DNA of 50,762 nucleotides, taken from NCBI GenBank assembly GCA_001004885.1, contig LCRX01000013.1, positions 47,993-98,754 of the forward strand, read 5' to 3'. Below are positions 8,713 to 16,677 of this stretch, piece by piece. Source of the DNA: Candidatus Magasanikbacteria bacterium GW2011_GWA2_56_11. Lineage in GTDB: Bacteria > Patescibacteriota > Patescibacteriia > Magasanikbacterales > UBA922. Position 1 is the stretch's first letter, and the number at the start of each line of letters is the position of its first letter. The notes under the pieces were generated by a model that saw only the letters and a program-made list of their open reading frames with translations, did not search any database and was not told where the DNA came from. A program made the position numbers and the translations under genes.

Positions 8713-9668
8713 ATGCCGCCCATTAAACTGGCCCATATTATTCCTACTTTCGATTCCGGCGGCGCCGAGCGCCTGGTATTGGAGTACGCCCGCCGGCTGC
8801 CGGAGCGCGGATACGAGGTCCATGTCGTGAGCGTCGCGGCCGGCGGCAGCCTGGGGCCGTCTATAGCAGCGACGCGGCCGGGTACTGGTGGACGCGGCGT
8901 CATCGCCGCGCCCGCTGGGTGGCGACCATGCACAATGTGGAGGCGTATCGGCCGTGGCATTACCGCGCGCTGTGGCGGCAGATGTTGCCCCGCTCCGACG
9001 CTGTCGTGGCCGTGTCGGGCGCGGTGCGCGAATACGCGCTTGGCCATCTGCGGGCCCCGGACAAGACTACGTTTACCATTTTGAACGGCATCGACACCGG
9101 GCGCTGGCTGGCGGTTCCTGCCGCTGGTTTGTTTTCCCAGGGTACCGTGCGTATCGCCACAATCGGGCGCCTGCACCGGCAAAAAGGCCACGGCGACGCG
9201 CTCGACGCTCTCTCCGGCCTGAAACATCTGCCCTGGGAATACCATCTGTTCGGAGAGGGCGACGAGCGCGGGCCGCTCCAGGCTTTGGCCGGCAAACTAG
9301 GCATTGCCGAGCGGGTCCGCTGGCACGGCGTGAGCCTGGATTTGCCCGCCCAGATCGCTGCCATGGACATAGTCGTGCAGCCGTCGCTCTGGGAGGGCTT
9401 AAGCCTGACTGTCATGGAAGCCATGGCCGCCGGCCGCTGCGTGGTCGCGAGCGAGGCCGCCGGCCGGGAACTCATCAACCCGGGCGTCGACGGCTGGATA
9501 GTGCCCACGCACCAGCCAGAGGCCTTGCGGGAGCGGCTGGCCGCCATTTTTTCCGCGCCGGACAAGGCCAAAGCGGCCGCGGTCCAGGCCCGGCAGAGTG
9601 CCCGGTCGCGTTTTGGCATGGACAGGCACCTCAACCAGCTGGACAGCCTTTATCGCTCGCTGTTATGA
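8713..9668 (+). pseudogene. GT4-family glycosyltransferase with out-of-frame internal loss
   Basis: The N-terminus is a typical GT-B start (IKLAHIIPTFDSGGAERLV). After ...VVSVAAGGSLG (about 8850) the frame breaks. A second frame then reads AVYSSDAAGYWWTRRHRR and continues into VATMHNVEAYRPWHYR, the NGID hinge, GRLHRQKGHGDALDA, and the GT4 C-domain EGLSLTVMEAMAAGR. Compared with full-length GT4 enzymes, roughly 40-45 residues of the N-terminal Rossmann domain, including the usual PDIVHTH strand, are missing at the junction. The catalytic C-domain is intact. It lies three bases after the Wzy-like gene. It is either a pseudogene or an assembly deletion; the function as read would be lost. Confidence 0.8.
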
Positions 9669-10315
9669 AACAGAGATTTTTATCGCCGGCTTACCGCGTT
9701 TCGGGCTGGAACCGGCGGCGCAAGTGGCAATTGTTTTTGCAATATTTTTCGCCGACGCCGCGCACAACCGTGCTCGATGTCGGCGCGAGCGACGCCGAAT
9801 ACAGTCCGACGGACAATTTTTTGGAAAAAAACTATCCTTATCCGCGGGCCATCACCGCTCTGGTCAAAGGGGAAACAGACCGGCTTGGCCGCCGCTATCC
9901 GGAGATAACAGCCGTCAGTTACGCGGGCGGCGCCTGGCCGTTCGCGGACAAAGCCTTCGACATCTGCTGGTCGAACGCCGTTCTCGAACACGTCGGCGGC
10001 CGGGCCGAGCAGACAGCATTTTTGCGCGAGGCCGCGCGTACGGCCCGGCAGGCGTTTATTACTACGCCCAACCGGTTTTTTCCGATCGAAGTGCACACGC
10101 GCCTGCCCCTGCTCCACATTATATTGCCCCGGCCGTGGTTTGATGGTATGCTGAGGCTTCTCGGCCGCGGGTGGGCGGCCGGGGACTACATGCATTTGCT
10201 TTCGCGTCGCGACCTGATCCGGTGTCTGGAGGCGGCCGGCATTAGGCGCTACCGGATAATAAAAAACAAAATTTTTTTCTGGACGTTGGATTTTGTGGTC
10301 ATTATTTATGAATAA
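9665..10315 (+). CDS. SAM-dependent class I methyltransferase
   Basis: The ATG overlaps the stop of the preceding GT gene (ATGA), a translational-coupling arrangement. The product is 216 aa. Motif I is VLDVGASDAEYS (about residues 32-43), and the post-motif segment WPFADKAFDICWSNAVLEHV matches the methyltransferase_11 pattern. ITTPNRFFPIEVHTRLPLLH is typical of the family acting with glycosyltransferases. It probably methylates a sugar or glycan intermediate made by the surrounding genes, but the acceptor is unknown. The last bases overlap the next gene by eight nucleotides. Confidence 0.8.
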   Translation: MKQRFLSPAYRVSGWNRRRKWQLFLQYFSPTPRTTVLDVGASDAEYSPTDNFLEKNYPYPRAITALVKGETDRLGRRYPEITAVSYAGGAWPFADKAFDICWSNAVLEHVGGRAEQTAFLREAARTARQAFITTPNRFFPIEVHTRLPLLHIILPRPWFDGMLRLLGRGWAAGDYMHLLSRRDLIRCLEAAGIRRYRIIKNKIFFWTLDFVVIIYE

Positions 10316-12205
10316 GACAATTCTGGCCGCCGTAGTCTGCGTCTTGGTGTCTGCTTTGGCCTTTCCGTCCCCGGCCGCGTCGGCGCTGCCGGATTCTTTT
10401 CCGCGCAAGGCGAACTATTATCTCGAGTGGCACCTCACGCCCCGAGAGGCCGACGAGCTGGCGCGCTGGGATCTGGTAATTTTGGACATGGAAAATCAGG
10501 TGTCCAATCCCGATCTCATCCGGCGTCTGCGGGCCAAGAACCCGGATATTATTGTGCTGGCGTATATTACGCCCCAGGAGATACTCCAAAACGCCGCCGC
10601 CTCGGCGAGCGTTCTGCGCCGGCAGCTCTCTGCCGGAATAGCTCCGGAGTGGTATCTCACGGACAGCCGCGGCGCGCGTCTCAGCTTTTGGCCCGGCACG
10701 CACATGCTCAATATCACAAGCCAGGCGCCGCTCGCGGGCGGACGCAATTTTCAGGATTATCTGGCCGCTTTTGTGAGCGGCACCGTGCTCGGCAGCGGCC
10801 TGTGGGACGGCGTGTTTTATGACAATGCCTGGGAAGGCCTGCGCTTTACTCTGCCCGGCGGCGATGTGGACACGGACCGCGACGGCATGCCCGACAGCCC
10901 CGGCAGCATCGACAAAATTTGGCAAAACGGGTTGCGCGCTCTGTATGAAAAAACGCGCCAGAGGGCCGGGAGCGCCGATATAATTTTGGGCAACGGCTGG
11001 ACCGATGCCTATGCCCGGGAGCTCAACGGCATGATGATCGAAAGTTTTTCCGCGGCCGATTGGGCGCCGAACATGAACCGTTACCGGAAGAATTTTGAGA
11101 GCAGTATCCAGCCGCGGGTAAACATCATTAACGCGAACACCGGCAACCAGGGCGCGCCGACAGACCACCGGGCAGTGCGTTTCGGTTTGGGCAGCGCTCT
11201 GCTCGAGGACGGATTTTTTTCTTTTGACTACGGCAACGAACGGCACGGCCAGCTGTGGTGGTACGACGAGTACAGCGTCAACCTGGGTTCTCCGGTCGGC
11301 GGCGCGCTCTCGGCAGAGGGGCGGAAGGCGTACTCTCCGGGCGTCTGGCGCCGCGATTTTGAACACGGACTGGCTGTTATCAACAGCACGGGCGAAACTA
11401 AAACGGTCGAACTGTTCGGCGAGTACGAAAAAATTCGCGGGGTTCAGGACGCCAAAGTGAATGACGGCAGCATCGTCTCGGAAACCGCTGTCGCCAACTA
11501 CGACGGCCTGGTGCTCCTAAAAACTTTTGCCTCGCTCGACGATGTGGTGTTTACCAACGGCGACTTTGCCCGGTTTTTTCGGCCGACCGGAGAGAGGGTG
11601 CGCAACGGTTTTTTTGCGTTTGAAGAAAGTATCCGTATTCGGCCGGGTACGCCGGCGGCTTGCGGCTGGCGATCGGCGATCTTTTGTTCGGCGACGGAAT
11701 CCCGGAAATTTATGTGGCGCCCGAAAGCGGCTATGCTTTGCCGATTAAAATTTACAATCGCCACGGACGGCAGATGCGGCAGGATTGGTATCCTTTCGGC
11801 GCGCCGTACCGGGGCGGCTACACGCTCGCTGTCGGCCAAACCGGCGCCGGCGGCGAAGAGCGGCTGCTTATCGGCGCCGGTCCTCCGCGGTCAGCCGCAG
11901 TTTCGGTGTATGACCAAGAGTTATCGCTCGTCGCCGAATGGCCGGCTTTTTCCGCGAGCTTCCGGGGCGCTCTTTCGGTCGCGAGCGGCGACCTGGACGG
12001 CGACGGCCGCGACGAGATCGTAGTCGGCGCCGGTCCGGGCGGCGCGCCGACGATAAAAGTTTTTGACGAAACCGGCCGGGCTTTGTTCGACCCGTTCACT
12101 GCCTATACCTCGCTCGCCAATCCGGGAGTCGAGGTGAGGGTGAGCGACGTGGATTTCGACGGCCGGATGGATATTATCGGGTTGTCGCGGGATACTGGAT
12201 TGTAA
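10308..12205 (+). pseudogene. Secreted putative glycoside hydrolase (GHL15-like) with FG-GAP repeats, one-base frameshift
   Basis: The ATG at 10308 begins a signal peptide (MNKTILAAVVCVLVSALAFP, cleavage near ASA). Residues about 30-370 resemble the hypothetical glycosyl hydrolase 15 (GHL15) fold: NYYLEWHLTPREADELARWD, VLAYITPQEIL, GLWDGVFYDNAWEG and a later DYGNERHGQLWWYDEY. The frame breaks near 11620-11640 in an A-run (GAAGAAAG). One added A would restore a continuous protein running into GGLRLAIGDLLFGDGIPEIYV, then FG-GAP/VCBS units including GDLDGDGRDEIVVGAGPGG and DVDFDGRMDIIG. The break is a single-base loss in a homopolymer, so sequencing error is a strong alternative to real decay. 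It is the last gene of the operon. Confidence 0.75.
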
Positions 12206-12208
12206 TCC

Positions 12209-12261
12209 CTAGAGCTTATCTCAAAATTGAGCCGGAAGTTATTTTTGGGAGTAGGCTCTAG
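12209..12261. repeat. Short copy of hairpin-leader family 2
   Basis: The ends CTAGAGC and GCTCTAG are inverted repeats. On the minus strand the body matches the left half of the element at 29684-29848 (CCTACTCCCAAAAATAACTT and then CCGGCTCAATTTTG). It lies four bases after the stop at 12205, between convergent genes. Confidence 0.75.
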
Positions 12262-12289
12262 ATATAATTTTGTTTCTCTAAATAAAATC

Positions 12290-12343
12290 GAGCGCCAAAG
12301 AGCGCTCTTTCCAAATATCCCGGCTTGAGGCCGGGATGTTTTT
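12290..12343 (+). terminator. Tandem hairpins ending the 7.2-12.2 kb operon
   Basis: GAGCGC and GCGCTC (about 12290-12307) form a first hairpin followed by TTT. ATCCCGGC (12317-12324) and GCCGGGAT (12330-12337) form the second, followed by GTTTTT. The second also overlaps the stop of the convergent GT gene. Confidence 0.75.
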
Positions 12344-13520
12344 AGGTAAGAGCTTCGCAGCGCTCGGCTTTGGCCGCGGCCGCTGGAGTGCCATAGACGT
12401 CAATTATTTGCGCGAGCACGGTTTCCCAGCTGTATTGCTCCTGCACCAGGCGGTAATTGCGCTCGGCGATTTGCGCCTTGGCGTCGTCGGGCAGGTCTAT
12501 GTAATGCAGGAGCGCGTCCGCGAGAGCGGAGGAGTTGTTCGGCTCGAAAAGCAAGCTGCCGTCTTGCACCAGCTGGTAGTGTTCGGCAATGTTGGAGGCC
12601 AACACTGCTTTTCGGTAGCTCATTCCCTCGAGCACGGTAATCGGCAGCCCCTCGATGAGCGATGGCTGCGCCAGGAGCAGGGCGTGGCGGTAGAGAGTAC
12701 CCAAGATCGGCCCGGACTGAAAATCGGTGAAGACAATATCATTGCACGGACTCGCCTGGCGGTGGAGTTCGCGCACATATTCGTCGGTAAACACCGAACC
12801 GCCGACAATAACGAGTTTGAGACGCGCTACGGCCGGGTGGTCGCTGTTAGTCTGCTTGAGCCGGCGGAAAGCTTCGATGAGAACATGCACGGCTTTGCAG
12901 GGAATAAGCCTGCCGACCGTGAGAATATATTCACCGGGGAAAAGCCCGAACTGATCGAGGTGCTCCCGGGCCGCCGGCGCGGCGCCGTGGACAGTGGGAA
13001 CTCCGCTCGGGATATAGTTGGTTTCCCGGCCAAATTCGTTGCGGCAATAGCTTTGCAGGGTCGGCGAAATCGTGATGGTGGCGTGAGCGAACAAACAGGC
13101 GGCCCATTCGCCCAGGCGCAGCACCAGCCGCGCGAAACGGTTCCATTTTTGGTGGTAGCGGTCTATCGAGTGAAACGTCGTTACCACTTTGGTCCGGGGC
13201 GAGAAAAGCCGCGGCAGCCACGACCAGAGCGCCGGTCCGACGCCGTGGTAGTGGATGACGTCAAAACGGCCGCCAAGCGCGTGCAGGCTGGCGAGCAGGG
13301 TGTGGCTGATGGTATCGAGGTGTTTGGTGGCAATCGACGGCAGATAGACAGCGCGCACTCCGGCCACTGAATCGGCCGACGTTTTTGTGTACCAGCGGCG
13401 GCTGTAAACCGTTACCGCCTGCCCGGATTCAACCAGGCGCACCGCAAGGTCGTGTACGTGGCGCTCTACCCCGCCGTAACTGGCGGGGATGCCCTTTTGG
13501 CCGATCATGGCGATTTTCAT
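12342..13520 (-). CDS. GT4-family glycosyltransferase
   Basis: The protein is 392 aa and appears complete. The N-terminus MIGQKGIPASYGGVERHVHD is characteristic of the DUF1972-containing rhamnosyl/glucosyltransferase-like group of GT4 enzymes. HYHGVGPALWSWLPR and the hinge PSGVP follow. The C-domain has ILTVGRLIPCKAVHVLIEAF and SLIEGLPITVLEGMSYRKAV, with Glu-x7-Glu spacing for nucleotide-sugar binding. There is no membrane segment; such enzymes act at the cytoplasmic face on lipid-linked acceptors. It has its own consensus promoter about 110 bp upstream and no Shine-Dalgarno. Donor sugar unknown. Confidence 0.85.
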   Translation of the reverse strand: MKIAMIGQKGIPASYGGVERHVHDLAVRLVESGQAVTVYSRRWYTKTSADSVAGVRAVYLPSIATKHLDTISHTLLASLHALGGRFDVIHYHGVGPALWSWLPRLFSPRTKVVTTFHSIDRYHQKWNRFARLVLRLGEWAACLFAHATITISPTLQSYCRNEFGRETNYIPSGVPTVHGAAPAAREHLDQFGLFPGEYILTVGRLIPCKAVHVLIEAFRRLKQTNSDHPAVARLKLVIVGGSVFTDEYVRELHRQASPCNDIVFTDFQSGPILGTLYRHALLLAQPSLIEGLPITVLEGMSYRKAVLASNIAEHYQLVQDGSLLFEPNNSSALADALLHYIDLPDDAKAQIAERNYRLVQEQYSWETVLAQIIDVYGTPAAAAKAERCEALT

Positions 13521-13627
13521 AGTAGGGAAAAGGGGACTAGATACAGACAGGCTTTTGACTTATATAAGTATTGTCTCATCCGTTAGAGCCGTCGGCAACC
13601 GGTTGTCAAGTGAGTTAAAAACAGGTA

Positions 13628-13656
13628 ATTATAGCAGAAAAAAACTCGGCTGTCAA
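13628..13656 (-). promoter_or_regulatory. Consensus promoter of the minus-strand GT gene
   Basis: On the minus strand TTGACA (13656-13651), a 17-bp spacer and TATAAT (13633-13628) match the sigma-70 consensus exactly. The leader to the start at 13520 is about 100 nt. Confidence 0.85.
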
Positions 13657-13670
13657 TAGGCTTCGGCCAC

Positions 13671-13700
13671 AAAAAAATCGCTGTTCGAAGCGATTTTTTT
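13671..13700. terminator. Bidirectional terminator between segment II and the GT gene
   Basis: AAAAAAATCGCT, loop GTTCGA, AGCGATTTTTTT. The T-runs on both strands let it work either way; it most likely ends the minus-strand cysteine-rich gene. Confidence 0.85.
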
Positions 13701-13744
13701 GTTTGCTTTGGGTACAACCTTAAGTTAAGCCCAAAGTGGAGTTG

Positions 13745-13780
13745 GGCGGCGAGAGACCAGGGAAGGGTACTCTCGCCGCC
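13745..13780 (-). other. G+C-rich hairpin after the segment II gene
   Basis: GGCGGCGAGAG (13745-13755) pairs with CTCTCGCCGCC (13770-13780); there is no T-run. It mirrors the hairpin at 7082-7116 in arm length, loop size and distance to the next terminator. Confidence 0.6.
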
Positions 13781-13800
13781 TGTGGTGAGGTGGATATCCG

Positions 13801-16380
13801 TCACTTGACCAGGGTTACGGCCTTGGCCGTGGCCTTGAGGAGCGGCAACCCCGGGGCGTTCACCCGGAGGTACCGCGCCGACAGGCACAACTGCGCGCTG
13901 CTGCCGGTCGTGGAACAACTGTCCCCCGACCCGCACCCGCCGTACCAGGAGCCGATCGGCTCCCAGTCTTTGGGGGCGGCAAGCGCCGCATACAGGTTGA
14001 GGGTGTTTTCCCCTCCCTGCACCTGGACGGTGACCGTAACCTTCGCGAGGTCCATCGCCTGTCCGAGGTCGACGACGACCTCAGTGCTTCCCGGCGTGGC
14101 CGGGAAGCCCGTGGCCGAGACGACCGGCCCGGGGCAGGTACCGCCGCAGATCAGCTCCTCCGGCGTGCCAAGGCACGCCCCCTCGCTGCAGACATCTCCG
14201 GTCGTGCACCACTCCCCGTCGTCGCAGGGCGCGGTGTTGGGGGTGAACTTACACCCCGTGGCCGGATCGCACGAGTCGTTGGTGCAGGGGTTGCCGTCAT
14301 CGCAGACGATCGACACCCCGCCGCAGTTGCCCGCGGCGCACTTGTCGGTGCTCGTGCACGCGTTGCTGTCGTCGCACGCGGCCCCGTTGGCTTTCGCCGG
14401 ATCCGAGCAGAGCCCGGACTGGGGGTCGCACACGCCAACGGCGTGGCACTGGTCGAGGGCGGTGCAGAGCACCGGATCCCCGCCCAGGCACGCGCCCTGG
14501 TGGCACTGGTCCACCTGGGTGCACGCGTTTGCGTCGTTGCAGAGGGTCCCTTCCGGCTTCTCCGGGTGGGAGCACGCGCCCGTTTTCGGGTCGCAGGCTC
14601 CGGCCTCGTGGCACTGGTCGGGAGCGGCACAGATGGCCGCTTTCCCGCCGGCGCACACGCCCCCGAGGCACATGTCCCCGAGAGTGCAGGCGTTCCCATC
14701 GTCGCAGGGGGTGGAGGGGGGCAGGGCCACGGACTGGCACTTGGTGCCAAGACAGACGTCGACGGTACAGTAGTTGCCGTCGTCGCACTGCGCGTCCGCG
14801 GTGCAGCAGCTCGCGGGCGGTTCGCCCGGCACGCACCCCTTGACCATGTCGCAGGTCTCGAGGCCGTTGCACGGCTTGCCGTCGTCGCACTGGAGGGATG
14901 ATTTACCGGCCGCGCAGGCCCCGTCGTCGCACGCGTCGTTCACGGTGCAGACGTTGTTGTCGGAGCAGGGCGCGGTGTTGGAGGTGAAGATACACCCCTT
15001 GGCCGGATCGCACGCGTCATCGGTGCAGGCATTGCCGTCGTCGCACGACATCTGCTCGCCGGCACAGGCGCCGGACAGGCATTGGTCGTACGCCGTACAG
15101 GCATCGCCATCGTCGCAGTCGGTGCCATCGGCCACTGAGGCCGGATAGCACTGGCCCGACGCCGGGTCGCACGCGGCCGCCGCGCAGGGACCATCGTTCG
15201 CCGTGTTGCAGGCGATGACGGTGGCGGGGTCGGCCACGCACTGGCCGGACACGCAGACGAGCGTGCCGTTGCAGAGGTCCTCGTCCTCGTACTTGACGCA
15301 GTCGGCTTCCAACTGGCAGTCGCACCAGTTGGCGCCGGCGCAGATGCCGGCCGCGCACGTGTCGTTTTCCGTACACGCGTCGCCGTCATCGCACGAGAGC
15401 GAGTTGAAGTCGTTGACGCACCCGGTGCCGGGCACGCAGAGGTCGTCGGTGCACGGGTTGTCGTCGCCACAGGCGGCGGGTTCGCTGTAGATCCAGCAGC
15501 CCGCGTTGTCCTGCTCGCACGCGAGGAGGTTGCCCTCCAGGGTGCAGGCGATTTCGCCCCCGGTGCACTCGTCCTCGCAGCCCGCGTCGGGCAGCGAGTC
15601 CTCGGTCTCGGGGCCGTTGTCCGGCTCCGTGGCCTCGGCGTCCTCGCCGTCGTCAGCGTCTTCGATGCCAGTATCGTCAGTATCGGAGCCCTCGTCGGGC
15701 GGCGGGTCGGCGGTGTCGGCGTCAGGCGTGGGCGGTGGGGTGGTCTCGGCATCATCCGAGTCCCAGGTGTCTCCGGCGTCCGCCGCATCGAGGGGCGGAG
15801 CGCAGCCGGGAACCGTGGTCCACCACGACTGCGCGACCTTCGGGTTACACTCGAGGCACGGGTCGTACCCGTGTTTTTCCCCCGACTTGTACCCGTTGGA
15901 CTCGATGAGGCAGTACGCGGGGTTGACCGCGTACCGGCACTCGTCGGCCTCGCACCAGTCGTCCGTGGCGTCCACACCGTCGCTGCAGGTGTAGGCGCCG
16001 GCCTCGTCGCCGGAGCGGAAGTGGTAGCAACCATCTTCCGTGAGCTCGCAAACCAGGATTCTCTCCTGGTTCACGCACTTCATCTGCCCCGAGACGCACT
16101 GGTTGTCGCAGTCCGCGTCGGCGCCGTTGTCCGGCTCCGCCGCGGCCTCCTGCCCCTCGTCCATCGAGAAGACATCCTGCTGCCCCTCCGCCTCGTCCGC
16201 CTCGTCGGCGCCGCCGTTGTCCGGCTCCTCGCCCTCGGCCTGCGTCTCTCCGGAGTCGTATCTCCGGATGTCGTCCCCCTTCCCCGAGAGGAAGTGGGGG
16301 TTGAGCAGACTGTCGCAGCCGCAGGAGAGGAACGCGAGGAACGCGAAAGAAGCAAAGAAAGCAGTGCTGCGGGTAGCCAT
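13801..16380 (-). CDS. 859-aa Cys-rich repeat lipoprotein
   Basis: The ATG at 16380 follows AAGGAG. The N-terminus (STAFFASFAFLAFLSCGC) looks like a lipoprotein signal ending at a Cys near residue 20-22. Residues about 35-110 and 200-270 are strongly acidic, low-complexity Asp/Glu/Pro linkers. From about residue 290 to 745 there are roughly a dozen cysteine units of the type CDDGNxCTxxDxC followed by CDPATGCxFTxNT. These are typical of secreted proteins of Myxococcota and related phyla. The last ~110 residues (VVVDLGQAMDLAKVTVTVQV onwards, with NLYAALAAPKDWEPIGSWYG) look like a beta-sandwich, possibly galactose-binding-like. Codons are almost entirely G/C-ending. It is homologous in style to the gene at 5269 and is probably a surface-exposed adhesive or structural protein; function not known. 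Confidence 0.85.
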   Translation of the reverse strand: MATRSTAFFASFAFLAFLSCGCDSLLNPHFLSGKGDDIRRYDSGETQAEGEEPDNGGADEADEAEGQQDVFSMDEGQEAAAEPDNGADADCDNQCVSGQMKCVNQERILVCELTEDGCYHFRSGDEAGAYTCSDGVDATDDWCEADECRYAVNPAYCLIESNGYKSGEKHGYDPCLECNPKVAQSWWTTVPGCAPPLDAADAGDTWDSDDAETTPPPTPDADTADPPPDEGSDTDDTGIEDADDGEDAEATEPDNGPETEDSLPDAGCEDECTGGEIACTLEGNLLACEQDNAGCWIYSEPAACGDDNPCTDDLCVPGTGCVNDFNSLSCDDGDACTENDTCAAGICAGANWCDCQLEADCVKYEDEDLCNGTLVCVSGQCVADPATVIACNTANDGPCAAAACDPASGQCYPASVADGTDCDDGDACTAYDQCLSGACAGEQMSCDDGNACTDDACDPAKGCIFTSNTAPCSDNNVCTVNDACDDGACAAGKSSLQCDDGKPCNGLETCDMVKGCVPGEPPASCCTADAQCDDGNYCTVDVCLGTKCQSVALPPSTPCDDGNACTLGDMCLGGVCAGGKAAICAAPDQCHEAGACDPKTGACSHPEKPEGTLCNDANACTQVDQCHQGACLGGDPVLCTALDQCHAVGVCDPQSGLCSDPAKANGAACDDSNACTSTDKCAAGNCGGVSIVCDDGNPCTNDSCDPATGCKFTPNTAPCDDGEWCTTGDVCSEGACLGTPEELICGGTCPGPVVSATGFPATPGSTEVVVDLGQAMDLAKVTVTVQVQGGENTLNLYAALAAPKDWEPIGSWYGGCGSGDSCSTTGSSAQLCLSARYLRVNAPGLPLLKATAKAVTLVK

Positions 16381-16580
16381 CGCTTTATCTCCTTGTGGTC
16401 CAGATTCTAACTACGGTCAATTGTGAAAACTTAACCTTAGCGGCTCATCTTCGTACCGCTTCCCCGAAACCGGCCAGAGCCGTTTCCCGGGAAGCGATAC
16501 TGAAAATGTCCGCTCTATCCACCTCAGTTGTAAAGAGCAATGTCTATACTATAGCGATTTTTTTGAGTATAGAACAGCCA
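16381..16580 (-). promoter_or_regulatory. Structured leader of the segment II gene
   Basis: The leader contains the GCTCTTTACA block (minus strand 16538-16512), 27 nt with ends that can pair (GCTCT with AGAGC). A long hairpin follows at 16457-16496 (CGCTTCCCGGGAAAC pairing with GTTTCGGGGAAGCG). The same order of block and hairpin occurs before the first segment I gene. The leader ends in AAGGAGATAAAGCG before the ATG. Confidence 0.5.
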
Positions 16581-16609
16581 ATTATAGCAAAAATAAGCCA
16601 TTTTGTCAA
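16581..16609 (-). promoter_or_regulatory. Consensus promoter of segment II
   Basis: On the minus strand TTGACA (16609-16604), 17 bp and TATAAT (16586-16581) form a perfect consensus. The sequence TTGACAAAATGG at its -35 is shared with the segment I promoter. Confidence 0.85.
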
Positions 16610-16621
16610 GGGAAAAAAGCA

Positions 16622-16649
16622 AAAAAATGGCTAAATAGAGCCATTTTTT
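16622..16649. terminator. Bidirectional terminator between the DUF11-like gene and segment II
   Basis: AAAAAATGGCT and AGCCATTTTTT with loop AAATAG, T-rich on both strands. On the minus strand it ends the gene at 16678-18543 just before the segment II promoter. Confidence 0.8.
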
Positions 16650-16677
16650 CGTTAGCTATCCACTGCCCGCGACCTTC

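Noticed and set aside
14151-16355. Alternative frames opposite or within the 859-aa gene
   Set aside because: They are Arg/Ala/Pro-rich translations of a repetitive G+C-rich gene with no domain content.
13801-16380. DNA-level tandem or CRISPR-like repeats
   Set aside because: The repetition is at protein level (Cys units of varying length and sequence); there are no constant repeats with unique spacers.
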